Made by a program: the position numbers and the translations under genes. Below are positions 33,577-41,983 of a stretch of DNA of 64,000 bases, in pieces. How positions within the stretch are numbered: the first letter of the stretch is position 1; every line of letters begins with the position of its first letter. Origin of the DNA: UBA7672 sp040398425 (GTDB lineage Bacteria > Pseudomonadota > Alphaproteobacteria > Caulobacterales > Hyphomonadaceae); the NCBI GenBank assembly GCA_040398425.1, contig JBBATZ010000003.1, positions 1 through 64,000 on the forward strand, read 5' to 3'. Below the pieces are notes generated by a model. It saw nothing but the letters and a program-made list of their open reading frames with translations. It was not told where the DNA came from and did no database searches.

Positions 33577-34545
33577 ATGGCCCGCAAGAAGATCGCCCTT
33601 ATCGGCGCCGGCATGATCGGCGGCACGCTCGCCCACGTCTGTTCGCGTGAAGAGCTCGGCGACATCGTCCTGGTCGACATGAAGGGCGGCATCGCCAAGG
33701 GCAAGGGCCTCGATATCGCTGAAGCCGCGGCCGTGTATGGCAAGGACGGCAAGCTCTCGGGCGGCTCGCTCGACGAATATTCTGTCATCGAAGGTTCGGA
33801 CGTCATCATCGTCACGGCCGGCGTTCCACGGAAACCGGGCATGAGCCGCGACGATCTGATCGGCATCAACCTCGGCGTCATGAAATCGGTCGGCGCCGCC
33901 ATCGCGCAATACGCCCCGAAAGCCTTCGTGATCTGCATCACCAACCCGCTCGATGCGATGGTGTGGGCGCTGCAGAAATTCTCAGGGCTCCCTGCAAGCC
34001 ACGTTGTCGGCATGGCCGGCGTGCTGGACTCGGCTCGCTTCGCCTACTTCCTCTCCGAGAAGACCGGCATCTCGATCGAGGACGTCAAAGCCTGGACGCT
34101 GGGCGGTCACGGCGACGACATGGTGCCGATGGTGCGCCACTCGACCATTGGCGGCGTCTCGCTGCCCGATTGCATCAAGCAGGGCTTCTTCACGCAAGAA
34201 GAACTCGACGCGATGGTGAAGCGCACGCGCGGCGGCGGCGGCGAGATCGTTGCGCTGCTGGAGACCGGCTCGGCCTTCTACGCGCCAGCTGAATCGGCGG
34301 TCGCGATGGCGAAGTCGTACCTCAAGGACAAGAAGCGTGTCCTGCCTGTCGCCGCCCACCTCTCCGGTCAGTACGGCGTCTCCGACCTCTATGTCGGCGT
34401 CCCCTGCGTGATCGGCGCCGGCGGCGTCGAACGCATCGTGCAGTTCGACCTCAACGCCGACGAGAAAGCGATGTTCGAGAAGAGCGTCGCGGCCGTGAAC
34501 GGCCTTCTGGATGCCTGCAAGAAGCTGGAGCCGTCGCTGGGCTAG
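33577..34545 (+). CDS. mdh: Malate dehydrogenase (NAD+), LDH-like type
   Basis: Oxidises malate to oxaloacetate in the TCA cycle. The 322-residue protein has the NAD-binding GAGMIGGTLA (about residues 8-17), an ITNPLDAMVW substrate-binding segment, catalytic histidine in LGGHGDDMVP (about H176) and a GGGGEIVALLETGSAFYAPA loop. This is the lactate-dehydrogenase-like malate dehydrogenase usual in alphaproteobacteria. GGAGA lies ahead of ATG 33577. A strong hairpin terminator follows at 34571-34598. In many relatives mdh heads the sucCD-sucAB operon; here it stands alone. Confidence 0.97.
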   Translation: MARKKIALIGAGMIGGTLAHVCSREELGDIVLVDMKGGIAKGKGLDIAEAAAVYGKDGKLSGGSLDEYSVIEGSDVIIVTAGVPRKPGMSRDDLIGINLGVMKSVGAAIAQYAPKAFVICITNPLDAMVWALQKFSGLPASHVVGMAGVLDSARFAYFLSEKTGISIEDVKAWTLGGHGDDMVPMVRHSTIGGVSLPDCIKQGFFTQEELDAMVKRTRGGGGEIVALLETGSAFYAPAESAVAMAKSYLKDKKRVLPVAAHLSGQYGVSDLYVGVPCVIGAGGVERIVQFDLNADEKAMFEKSVAAVNGLLDACKKLEPSLG

Positions 34546-34570
34546 TCAGCACGGTTCATTACCAGACCTG

Positions 34571-34598
34571 CAAACGCCTCCCTCGCGGGAGGCGTTTG
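34571..34598. terminator. Hairpin terminator between mdh and the FKBP genes
   Basis: A perfect 12-base stem (CAAACGCCTCCC at 34571-34582 with its complement at 34587-34598) has a four-base TCGC loop. It lies 26 bases after the mdh stop and 11 bases beyond the end of the convergent FKBP gene. T-tracts are weak on both sides, but stem strength and position support a bidirectional terminator. Confidence 0.85.
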
Positions 34599-34608
34599 TG
34601 TTCTGGCG

Positions 34609-35139
34609 TCACGGCTGCACGCTCACCAGTTCGACTTCGAACACGAGATCGGATGCGGGCGGGATAGGGCCCTTCCCGCCTTCGCCATAGGCGAGCCTGT
34701 AAGGCAGGTAGCCGATCCAGCGGTCGCCGGGCTTCATGCGCTGGAGCATTTCGGAGAAGCCATCGACGACGGCGTTGACCGGGAAGGTTGCGCTTTCGTT
34801 GCGTTCAAAGGCGCTGTCGAAGGCCGGCCCGTCGGCATTGAGGCGGCCTTCGTAGAACACTTCCGCCTGCTCGGAGGGTTTGGGCGATACGCCATCGGCC
34901 GGGCCGGAGGCGAGCACGACGTATTCCAGGCCTGACCCCGTCTTCACGACTTCTGGAAGGTCGCTTTTCCACGGAACGTATTTCGCCCACGCCGCCGCGT
35001 CGGCCGATTTCGCCGTGGCTGCGGGCGCGGCGGGTGCCTCGGACGTTGGCGTTTCAACCGTCGGCGCCCCTGGCGCCCTGGCTTCGCCGCAGGCGGCCAG
35101 CGCGAAAGCAAATCCGGCTGTCATGAAAATGCGCATCAT
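34609..35139 (-). CDS. FKBP-type peptidyl-prolyl isomerase, lipoprotein
   Basis: A 176-residue protein with a lipoprotein signal peptide (lipobox LAAC, cysteine about residue 17), an Ala/Pro/Thr-rich linker to about residue 50 and an FKBP domain. FKBP features kept: EVFYEGRLNADGPAFDSAFERN, VVDGFSEMLQRMKPGD and YRLAYGEGG with IPPASDLVFEVEL. It should catalyse proline isomerisation or act as a chaperone in the periplasm at a membrane. It is the downstream member of a tandem pair; five bases separate it from the previous gene. Confidence 0.9.
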   Translation of the reverse strand: MMRIFMTAGFAFALAACGEARAPGAPTVETPTSEAPAAPAATAKSADAAAWAKYVPWKSDLPEVVKTGSGLEYVVLASGPADGVSPKPSEQAEVFYEGRLNADGPAFDSAFERNESATFPVNAVVDGFSEMLQRMKPGDRWIGYLPYRLAYGEGGKGPIPPASDLVFEVELVSVQP

Positions 35140-35144
35140 TGATC

Positions 35145-35666
35145 CTACTCCACGCCAACCATCAGAATTTCGAATAGCAGGTTCTCGCCCGGCCCGATCA
35201 GGCCCGGATAGCCGCGATCCGCATAACCCAGCGCGGCAGGGATATGGACCATCCAGCGGTCGCCGGGACGCATCAGGCTCAGGGCTTCGCGAAAGCCGGG
35301 CACGAGGATGGCGAGTTCGTACACATCGGGCTCGCCGCGATCAAAGCCCGAATCAAAGGCTCGGCCGCCCGAATTGAGCCGCCCCTCATAATAGATCTTG
35401 GCCGCCTGTTCCGGCAGCGGCGGCACACCGTTGGCGGAGCCGCTGGCCAGAACGATGTATTCGAGGCCGCTGGCTGTCTTCTTAACTTCCGGCAGAGCGG
35501 AATTCCACGGCGCATACTTGAACCAGGCAGAGCGCGTGATTGTCGGCGGCGCGGGCTTGGCGGGGGCAGCAGCGACAGGCGCAGGCGCCGAGGCCGCAGG
35601 CGCGCCCGCACTTGAACAGGCTGCGAATCCCAACGCGAACGAAACGACAACAAGACGACGCAACAT
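35145..35666 (-). CDS. FKBP-like lipoprotein, diverged paralog
   Basis: A 173-residue lipoprotein (lipobox FAAC near residue 16, then an Ala/Pro linker) with an FKBP-like domain, paralogous to its downstream neighbour. The matching stretches are AWFKYAPWNSALPEVKKTAS, IYYEGRLNSGGRAFDSGFDR and RPGDRWMVHIPAALGYADRG. Its last part (GLIGPGENLLFEILMV) departs from the FKBP active-site consensus IPPxxxLxFxVEL, so isomerase activity may be reduced. I chose ATG 35666, which gives the signal peptide; the frame starts at 35825. It is the first gene of the two-gene unit. Confidence 0.85.
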   Translation of the reverse strand: MLRRLVVVSFALGFAACSSAGAPAASAPAPVAAAPAKPAPPTITRSAWFKYAPWNSALPEVKKTASGLEYIVLASGSANGVPPLPEQAAKIYYEGRLNSGGRAFDSGFDRGEPDVYELAILVPGFREALSLMRPGDRWMVHIPAALGYADRGYPGLIGPGENLLFEILMVGVE

Positions 35667-36139
35667 GAACGCGGACCTCTTCAATTTCGGGGGAAAATCC
35701 CCTGCCGGCCGGCAGGTCTTCCGCACGTTTACGATGTGAGTCTGCACCGACCCCCCGCAGCTCGTAAAGCCACGCACTATCTGCGTCTTGAGAAGGCCAA
35801 CATCAGTCGCCGTTTGTACGTGCAAAGACGATCGACGTCCTCAGGCCTGCGGATAGAGATGCGTCGCTGAGCTCTGCGACAATCTTGCTTGCAGCAGCAA
35901 CTATACGCAAAACCGACTGTTTTTCTTTTCTTAGTGTTGCAAGAAAACCGAATAACAAAATTGCATTCCCGTCGTGATAAATCATATTTTGACCAGATCG
36001 GGGAGCGCTGAGGCGGTGGCCTGATCTCAACCGTTCGCAGGCGAGGGAAATGGACTGCGAATCATGTGTGCGCGCATGCCGGGCCCGGCCGCATTTTCAG
36101 CGCCGCGAGATCTGACCTTGTTTATGCTTTGTTGATTTA
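35667..36139. other. Intergenic region with AT-rich segment and palindromes
   Basis: A 473-base gap between divergent genes. Next to the FKBP gene are two hairpins, GGGG-AAAAT-CCCC at 35690-35702 and a perfect 16-base palindrome CCTGCCGGCCGGCAGG at 35701-35716. Around 35910-36000 the base composition turns AT-rich, unlike the surroundings, which suggests promoter elements for the XRE gene or an acquired piece. A 60-codon frame on the minus strand (35803-35985, MIYHDGNAILLF...) has no ribosome site and is not called. Confidence 0.5.
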
Positions 36140-36616
36140 GTGGGGCGGCCCTTGTCATTCGCATCGCTATCTAAGTCGCCGGTCAAGCCGGCGCTCACTC
36201 TGGCGTCGAGCAATCCCGACGCGTCTCCCAATGACGGAAACATCAACCTGTCGATAGGCCGGCGCATCCGCCGGCGCCGGCGTCTGATGGGCATGGCTCA
36301 AAAGGATCTTGGCGACATGCTCGGCCTGCAGTTCCAGCAGGTCCAGAAATATGAATGCGCGAGCAGCCGGGTCACGGCTTCGCGGCTGTATCTTCTGGCT
36401 TCCGCCCTGAAGGGGCCGATCACGTACTTTTTCACGGACCTTCCTGAAAACGCCGCCAACGGCATTTCGGAAAGCGAGCGCGCCCGTATGGCGACGACGG
36501 AGATGCTTTGCGAAAAAGAGACGCAGGAGTTGCTGACGGCCTATGCAAAATCGCCTGAGGCTGTGCGGCGCAAACTGCCGACATTCGCCAAGGGTCTTGG
36601 CGAAGATCTGGCCTGA
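36140..36616 (+). CDS. XRE-family helix-turn-helix transcriptional regulator
   Basis: A predicted DNA-binding protein of up to 158 residues. The N-terminal 38 residues look unstructured. An HTH_XRE domain follows at about 40-100 (IGRRIRRRRRLMGMAQKDLG, then LQFQQVQKYECASSRVTASR), typical of the Caulobacterales family of small XRE regulators. The C-terminal region is helical. The start is uncertain: GTG 36140 is the first possible codon but has no clear ribosome site; TTG 36152 is an alternative. It lies 66 bases upstream of the RfbD-like gene. Confidence 0.8.
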   Translation: MGRPLSFASLSKSPVKPALTLASSNPDASPNDGNINLSIGRRIRRRRRLMGMAQKDLGDMLGLQFQQVQKYECASSRVTASRLYLLASALKGPITYFFTDLPENAANGISESERARMATTEMLCEKETQELLTAYAKSPEAVRRKLPTFAKGLGEDLA

Positions 36617-36682
36617 TATACCTCTTCTGACGGAAGAGCTGGCACCCCTTGGCCGCTCGCGAACGCTATGCGACATCGGAGC

Positions 36683-37561
36683 ATGGCCCTTCGCATTGCG
36701 ACAATCGGCAGGAATGGTCAGGTCGCCCGTGCAATGGCGGCAGCGGCTGAGGGGCAATCGGGCCTTGCGCTGCAGCAGGCATCGAGCAGCGAAGCCGACC
36801 TCCGCAAACCCGATAGCCTGGCACGTTTCATTGACCGGTCGGCACCGGACGTCCTGATCAATGCCGGGGCGTACAATTTCGTCGATCGCGCTGAAACTGA
36901 CAGCGACACAGCCTTCGCCATCAACGCGGCCGGTCCGGGGTTTCTGGCGGGACGATGCGCGGAGCGAGGAATTCCTTTTATCCACATGTCGACCGACTGT
37001 GTGTTCGATGGCGTGAAACCCGGCGCTTATGACGAGGACGACGCGCCGAATCCTCTCTCTGTCTATGGCCGCTCCAAGCTGGCGGGAGAGCGCGCCGTCG
37101 CCGAGGCCAATCCAGACGCGCTGACGGTTCGGGTGTGCTGGGTCTTCTCCGGCTATGCGGACAATTTCGTCGCGAAAATGATATCGCTGGCGCGCGACCG
37201 ATCCTTGCTGCGGGTCGTGGATGACCAGATCGGCCCGCCGACTTACGCACCGGACATCGCCAACGCCCTGCTCCGCATTGCCGGCGCGCGCGGTGCCCTC
37301 TCCGGCCTGCTGCATCTGGCCTCGCCCGACGAAATGGATCGCGCATCCATGGCGCGCGCTGTAATGGCGGAGTCAAAGCGACAGGGAGGGCCTTTCGCCG
37401 AGGTCGAAGCTGTTTCTACGGCAGAATTCGCGGCGCCAGCCCCGCGTCCGCTGAATGCGCGACTTTCGGGGGCGCGCGCCACGCAGATGTTCGCGCTGGG
37501 CTGGACGCCCTGGCCGGATGCGCTCGAACACTCTGTCACGGCAGTGCTTTCCCGAAAATGA
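36683..37561 (+). CDS. RfbD-like dTDP-4-dehydrorhamnose reductase / SDR-type sugar reductase
   Basis: The 292-residue protein looks like RmlD/RfbD: Rossmann motif TIGRNGQVA (residues 6-14), DVLINAGAYNFVDRAE, the FIHMSTDCVFDG segment and the YxxxK catalytic pair in SVYGRSKLAGE. RfbD makes dTDP-rhamnose, but no rfbA/B/C genes are nearby, so it may have another sugar or lipid-linked role. ATG 36683 is chosen because GGAG lies six bases ahead. It overlaps by four bases an alternative start of the next gene (ATGA, 37558). Confidence 0.85.
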   Translation: MALRIATIGRNGQVARAMAAAAEGQSGLALQQASSSEADLRKPDSLARFIDRSAPDVLINAGAYNFVDRAETDSDTAFAINAAGPGFLAGRCAERGIPFIHMSTDCVFDGVKPGAYDEDDAPNPLSVYGRSKLAGERAVAEANPDALTVRVCWVFSGYADNFVAKMISLARDRSLLRVVDDQIGPPTYAPDIANALLRIAGARGALSGLLHLASPDEMDRASMARAVMAESKRQGGPFAEVEAVSTAEFAAPAPRPLNARLSGARATQMFALGWTPWPDALEHSVTAVLSRK

Positions 37562-37602
37562 TATTACTCTCAGAAGACATTTTGACCGGGGAGACCAGAC
37601 CT

Positions 37603-38268
37603 TTGCGAATCCTGTTTGCCGCCTTCGCGCTGACCGCTTGTAGTCCGGCGGCGGAAACTCCGGGGATGGGAGAAAATTCGGGCGCTCAGACCACGTCTCC
37701 CGCCGCATCTCAGACCCGGCCCCTGACCGCAGAGGACGCCTGCAAGGATATCGCCGCGCTTGCAGTTGCGATGGAGGAGCCCGAGCCGTTCTCCTCCCTG
37801 CGCACGGGCAAGGCGACGCTTGGGGAGCGAGAACTTGACGACCGCTTCACGACGGCAATCTCGCCTGCCGGCGCCTCGTGCGATCTTGGAAAGATGCCGC
37901 CATTCGGTTCACGCTCGGGCGAGGTCTACGTCGCGAACTGCCTCGTCTTCTCCTCGGGCATGCTGGAGCGGGAGGTGAATGCGGAGAAGGCCAAGGCGGC
38001 TTTTGACGCCGTGCGCACGGATCTCGACCGCTGCCTGCCGGAGGGCTGGTCGTCGCGCGATGGCAGCCAACCGGACCCCGGCGTGACCGAAGTGATGATC
38101 TACGAATCGGCCGCCGACGCGAAGCGCTCGATGGACGCCAGTTCCTATCTCTATCCCGTGGAGTTGCGGAAGGAATGGTCCGATGGCGGGCGAGGCAATC
38201 CGCCGGGCTGGCGCGTAACGCTGAGTTTCCAGAAGGAAGCAGCTGCCAGCGCCGCCGAGCCGGAGTAG
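37603..38268 (+). CDS. Lipoprotein of unknown function
   Basis: From TTG 37603 this 221-residue protein starts MRILFAAFALTACSPAAE, an abbreviated lipoprotein signal with lipobox LTAC. The TTG lies nine bases after a GGGGAG ribosome site. ATG 37558, which overlaps the preceding stop (ATGA), would add 15 residues and cannot be excluded. The remaining sequence is Thr/Ser-rich near the start and then a compact domain with CDLGKMPPFGSRSGEVYVAN and paired cysteines (ACKDIA, SCDLG, NCLV, RCLPEG), which could form disulfides. The family is not recognised. Confidence 0.75.
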   Translation: MRILFAAFALTACSPAAETPGMGENSGAQTTSPAASQTRPLTAEDACKDIAALAVAMEEPEPFSSLRTGKATLGERELDDRFTTAISPAGASCDLGKMPPFGSRSGEVYVANCLVFSSGMLEREVNAEKAKAAFDAVRTDLDRCLPEGWSSRDGSQPDPGVTEVMIYESAADAKRSMDASSYLYPVELRKEWSDGGRGNPPGWRVTLSFQKEAAASAAEPE

Positions 38269-38309
38269 AACACACACCCATCCGACAGGTTCAGGCGGGA
38301 GGCCAAGCC

Positions 38310-38885
38310 ATGTCCTACACAGCCCGGCTCGACACCGTCATCGAGACGCCGCGCCTGTTCCTCAAAGTACCCAGCCTCAGGGAGTTCGAGCCCTGGTGCG
38401 CCTACATGGCGGACGAAGAGTCTGCGCAGTTCATCGGCAAGGTTCAGCCGCCCTCCGTCGTCTGGCGCTCGATCTGCTCGATCATCGGCTCATGGCAGGC
38501 TGTCGGGTTTGGCTTCTTTTCCGTCTTCGAGAAGTCCACCGGCCGCTGGGTCGGACGACTCGGGCCGTGGGCGCCGCATGGCTGGCCCGGCAATGAAGTC
38601 GGCTGGGGCGTCATCCGCGAGGTCTGGGGCAAGGGCTACGCGCTCGAGGGATCGATGGCGTCGATGGACTATTCAGTCGACGTGCTCGGCTGGACAGACA
38701 TCATCCACTCCATCAACCCCGACAATGTGCCGTCACAAAAACTGGCGGCGCGGCTTGGCTCGGTGAATCGCGGACCGGGCCGAATGCCGCCCCCCTACGA
38801 GAATGACCCCGTCGATCTCTGGGGGCAGACCGCCGATGAATGGCGCGCGCGCCGGTCCGAACTGTGGGACAATCTCAGGCCCTGA
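38310..38885 (+). CDS. GNAT-family N-acetyltransferase
   Basis: A 191-residue protein with the GNAT fold of the RimJ/RimL type: IETPRLFLKVPSLREFEPWC near the N-terminus, VGRLGPWAPHGWPGNEVGWG with the acetyl-CoA-binding loop REVWGKGYALEGS near residues 107-120, and a C-terminal IHSINPDNVPSQKLAARLG. It transfers an acyl group to a small molecule or protein amine; the substrate is unknown. GGGAGG precedes ATG 38310. It lies 41 bases after the lipoprotein gene. Confidence 0.87.
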   Translation: MSYTARLDTVIETPRLFLKVPSLREFEPWCAYMADEESAQFIGKVQPPSVVWRSICSIIGSWQAVGFGFFSVFEKSTGRWVGRLGPWAPHGWPGNEVGWGVIREVWGKGYALEGSMASMDYSVDVLGWTDIIHSINPDNVPSQKLAARLGSVNRGPGRMPPPYENDPVDLWGQTADEWRARRSELWDNLRP

Positions 38886-38902
38886 AATTGAGCGCTGAGG
38901 CG

Positions 38903-39547
38903 TCACCCGCCGAATGCGGCCCCATCGATGCGATAGGGATGAATGAACCCGTCGACCTCGTAGGTGCGGCTGCCCCAATAGCCGCCCGGCACATGCCAGA
39001 CGCGCACCTTCGACCAGTCATTGGCGTCTGACACGTCGATCACCGGCACGTTGACGCTGATCTCGCCGCCCTTGAGCCAGTTGGCGTGATCAACCCGCAG
39101 AATCCGCGAGGAAACAATTTCGGTCACCGCGGAGACGTGGCCGCGCGTCGAATCATTCCAGCCGCGCAGCACCAGTACCGATCCAGGCGCCGGGCGCGTC
39201 GAGCGAACATAACGCCTGGCGGCCTGCGCCCACCACGTCACGGCGTCGCCCCAGATCTGGATGCCGGACAGGGTTCGGGCATAGGGCACGCATTCGGAAT
39301 AGGGCTGGTCCCGCAGTACGACCGGCGCGTTTGTGGCGTCGTACGGGATGGTGGTGAGGTCGAGCGGGACGCGAACAAAATCGCTCGCAGCAGGCAAACT
39401 CAGCACCGTCGCAGCCGGGGTGGTCGCGGCATAGCGGATCGGGGCCGGGCGATTGCTGGTGCAGGCGCTGACCGGGAAAAGGGCCAACAGGCCGGCCATG
39501 CTGGCCAGCCCCGCCCATTTCCTGCTGATCCGACCGGCAAATCGCAT
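38903..39547 (-). CDS. CHAP-domain lipoprotein (predicted peptidoglycan amidase)
   Basis: A 214-residue lipoprotein (lipobox VSAC, C29) with a CHAP domain. The catalytic cysteine would be C86 in YSECVPYARTLSGI and the histidine H137 in RGHVSAVTE, followed by DHANW, which fits the CHAP triad. CHAP enzymes hydrolyse amide bonds in peptidoglycan. It is convergent with the acetyltransferase gene (17 bases between stops). The frame extends to 40084 on the minus strand, antisense to the next gene; ATG 39547 gives the signal peptide. Confidence 0.88.
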   Translation of the reverse strand: MRFAGRISRKWAGLASMAGLLALFPVSACTSNRPAPIRYAATTPAATVLSLPAASDFVRVPLDLTTIPYDATNAPVVLRDQPYSECVPYARTLSGIQIWGDAVTWWAQAARRYVRSTRPAPGSVLVLRGWNDSTRGHVSAVTEIVSSRILRVDHANWLKGGEISVNVPVIDVSDANDWSKVRVWHVPGGYWGSRTYEVDGFIHPYRIDGAAFGG

Positions 39548-39713
39548 GGCGGATAGAATTGTCCCCGAATTGATGAGCAGCCGATGAACAGGCCCCGCCC
39601 AGCTGCGGCCCGGAACCTGCGCCGACCAAGCCGCCACATGGACTTCCCGTCCCGATTCTGGTCTATGCCGCACCTGACCCGGACCACCACTTACACCTTC
39701 GCAAGGGACGAGA

Positions 39714-40703
39714 ATGACCGGCAGAATCGTGACCGTTTTTGGCGGATCTGGCTTCCTCGGCCGCCATGTCGTCCGCGCCCTTTGCCGCCAGGGCTGGCGC
39801 GTGCGCGTGGCGACCCGCCGCCCCCATCTGGCCGGCGATGTGAAACTGGCCGGCGATGTCGGGCAGGTGCAGCTCGTGCAGGCCAATGTCCGCAACCGCG
39901 CCTCGATCAAGCGCGCGCTGGAAAACGCCGACGCCGTGATCAACATGGTCGGCATCCTCAGCGAGCGCGGCGCACAATCCTTCGCGGGCACCCAATCCCA
40001 GGGCGCGACCAACATGGCGCAGCTCGCAGCTGACGCCGGTATCAAGCAGTTCGTCCTCGTGTCGGCGATCGGCGCGTCATCCAAGTCGCGCGCCCGCTAC
40101 GCCTCGACCAAGGCGGAAGCCGAAGCCGCTACCCTCGCCGCCATCCCGACGGCAACCATCCTGCGCCCTTCGATTCTGTTCGGACCCGAGGACGGCTTCT
40201 TCACCCGCTTTGCCGAAATGGCGCGGATGAGCCCGGCCCTGCCGCTGATCGGCGGGTCCAGCAAATTCCAGCCCGTCTATGTCGGCGATGTTGCGCAGGG
40301 CGTGGCCAATGCGCTGTCGAAACCGGAAGCGGCTGGCAAGACGTATGAACTCGGCGGGCCGCGCGTCTATACGATGAAGGAGCTGCTGAAGTTCATCACG
40401 CGCGAGATCGATCGTCCGCGCATCCTGCTGCCGCTGCCGATGATCATCGCCGCGCCGATGGGCTACATCATCGGCGCGCTGTCGCGCCTCAACCCGTTCT
40501 TCGGTCCGCCGTTGACCGGCGATCAGGTGCAGATGCTGAAGTCCGACAACATCGTCTCGCCCGGCTTCGGCACGCTGGCTGATCTCGGCGTCACCAATCT
40601 CGAGACGGTCGAAGCCGTCACGCCAACCTATCTCTGGCGCCACCGCCCGCATGGCCAGTTCCAGCCGCCGCGTGTAGACGAAGCCTCGCGCGTGGATGTG
40701 TAA
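39714..40703 (+). CDS. NAD(P)-binding SDR protein, NDUFA9-like
   Basis: A 329-residue atypical SDR: nucleotide-binding VFGGSGFLGRHVVRAL (about residues 8-23), then LVQANVRNRAS, VINMVGILSE and a serine/tyrosine region SAIGASSKSRARYASTKAE. This is the bacterial counterpart of the complex I accessory subunit NDUFA9, common in alphaproteobacteria. It ends with a Pro-rich basic segment. Strong ribosome site GGGACGAG before ATG 39714. A role in respiratory chain or lipid maintenance is inferred only. Confidence 0.85.
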   Translation: MTGRIVTVFGGSGFLGRHVVRALCRQGWRVRVATRRPHLAGDVKLAGDVGQVQLVQANVRNRASIKRALENADAVINMVGILSERGAQSFAGTQSQGATNMAQLAADAGIKQFVLVSAIGASSKSRARYASTKAEAEAATLAAIPTATILRPSILFGPEDGFFTRFAEMARMSPALPLIGGSSKFQPVYVGDVAQGVANALSKPEAAGKTYELGGPRVYTMKELLKFITREIDRPRILLPLPMIIAAPMGYIIGALSRLNPFFGPPLTGDQVQMLKSDNIVSPGFGTLADLGVTNLETVEAVTPTYLWRHRPHGQFQPPRVDEASRVDV

Positions 40704-40787
40704 ACCCACCTGACGAGCAGGCAGCTTGCATCCTGCCCCTCTGCCGCTAGCCTCGGTTTGGGGATCAAGCGGACGGGGAGCGGGACA

Positions 40788-41120
40788 ATGGACAAGCTGG
40801 CGGTCGAATACTCCGGCATGAATCTCGGCACTCTGGTGCTATGGCTGCTGATCGCGACGCTGGCGGGATTTGCCGCGCGCAAGATCGTGCGCGGGCGGCC
40901 GGTTTTCGGCCTGTGGGGCGATATCGGCTTTGCGCTTTTGGGCGTCTTCCTGATCGGCACGCTGATGAAGGCGTTCGATGTCTCGCTGACCAACTGGATC
41001 GCCAGCCTCAATCTCGGCCCGCTCAACGATGTGACGAAGTGGGTTGATGTCTTCGTGGTCGCCTTCCTCGGCGCACTGGTGCTGCGCGGCATCCTTCGTC
41101 CCATCACGGGTCGGGGCTGA
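40788..41120 (+). CDS. Small membrane protein, GlsB/YeaQ/YmgE-like
   Basis: A 110-residue protein with three predicted spans (about residues 10-30, 40-60, 82-104). The glycine-rich LIATLAGFAARKIVRGRPVF and LLGVFLIGTLMKAF pattern resembles the transglycosylase-associated GlsB/YeaQ family, although the match is loose. ATG 40788 follows GGGGAGCGGGAC. The function is unknown. Confidence 0.55.
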   Translation: MDKLAVEYSGMNLGTLVLWLLIATLAGFAARKIVRGRPVFGLWGDIGFALLGVFLIGTLMKAFDVSLTNWIASLNLGPLNDVTKWVDVFVVAFLGALVLRGILRPITGRG

Positions 41121-41155
41121 GGCGTGATCCGGCCGCTTTGCGGCCGGATCTGAAG

Positions 41156-41959
41156 CTAGATATGCCGCGCGATTTCCGCGATCAGCATGGCGGCCGGCAC
41201 CAGCAGAAATTGTGCCAGCGCAGTGCCGACAATGCGGCTGCCGGAGAGCCAGACGACGGCGCGGCGGAACTGCGCCTCCGAGATGCGGCCCTCGACGACA
41301 TCGTCCGTCATGATCGACAGCTGCGGGTCGATCAGCACGAACAGCAGGATGGTGGCGACGCCGTTGATCACCGCCGACAGCGACAGCGCCGTGACACGGA
41401 ATTCCGGTGCGATGAAACCGGCGTAGAGCGAGGCGAACACGCCCACGGTGAGGAAGGCCTGGGCTGCGATGTTGAGGATGATGACGTTCCACGACACGAC
41501 CGACTTTTCCTTGAAGCCTTTCACGTGTTCGGTGGTCGACGGAAGCGTCACGGACGTCTTGATGTAGCTGAGCCCGCCGCGCGCGAAGGCATGCATGATC
41601 AGTTTCGGGATCGAGCGGTTGGCGTGGAAATGCTGGATCGCGCGGGTGAACAGACGCTGCACCGTGGGCACCAGCAGCGTGCCGACGATGGCGGCGAGCG
41701 TGGCCGAGAACATCAGCACCTGGAAATCCCAGAACAGCGCCTCGCCATTGTTGAGCAGGTTGAGTTCGATACGCTTCGACAGGAACGGCCCCTGAAACGA
41801 ATTGGCCGCGCGTGAGACCAGCACCAGCACGTTGAACAGCGCGAACGACACCGCAATCTTGCGCGTGCGCACGCCGGCGATGCGCGCGGCATAGGCCAGC
41901 GCCCCGATCAGGTAGATCACGAAGGTAAGTCCGCAGAGAACGATCAGCTGGAGGTCCAT
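41156..41959 (-). CDS. amj: Amj-like alternate lipid II flippase
   Basis: The 267-residue membrane protein looks like Amj (YdaH of Bacillus), an alternative to MurJ that flips lipid II to the outer leaflet. Matching features are the N-terminal IYLIGALAYAARIAGVRTRK, the SFALFNVLVLVSRAANSFQG stretch, DFQVLMFSATLAAIVGTLL and six or so spans spread to the C-terminus (RIVGTALAQFLLVPAAMLIA). It follows uppP by 24 bases on the same strand, so both would be co-expressed. The homology call is from pattern recognition; confirmation needs a profile search. Confidence 0.8.
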   Translation of the reverse strand: MDLQLIVLCGLTFVIYLIGALAYAARIAGVRTRKIAVSFALFNVLVLVSRAANSFQGPFLSKRIELNLLNNGEALFWDFQVLMFSATLAAIVGTLLVPTVQRLFTRAIQHFHANRSIPKLIMHAFARGGLSYIKTSVTLPSTTEHVKGFKEKSVVSWNVIILNIAAQAFLTVGVFASLYAGFIAPEFRVTALSLSAVINGVATILLFVLIDPQLSIMTDDVVEGRISEAQFRRAVVWLSGSRIVGTALAQFLLVPAAMLIAEIARHI

Positions 41960-41983
41960 GATCGTCTCCGAAATGGTTGGGGC

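Noticed and set aside
35803..35985. Possible 60-codon minus-strand gene (MIYHDGNAILLF start)
   Set aside because: No ribosome site and no recognisable family; it sits in an AT-rich intergenic region where short frames occur by chance.
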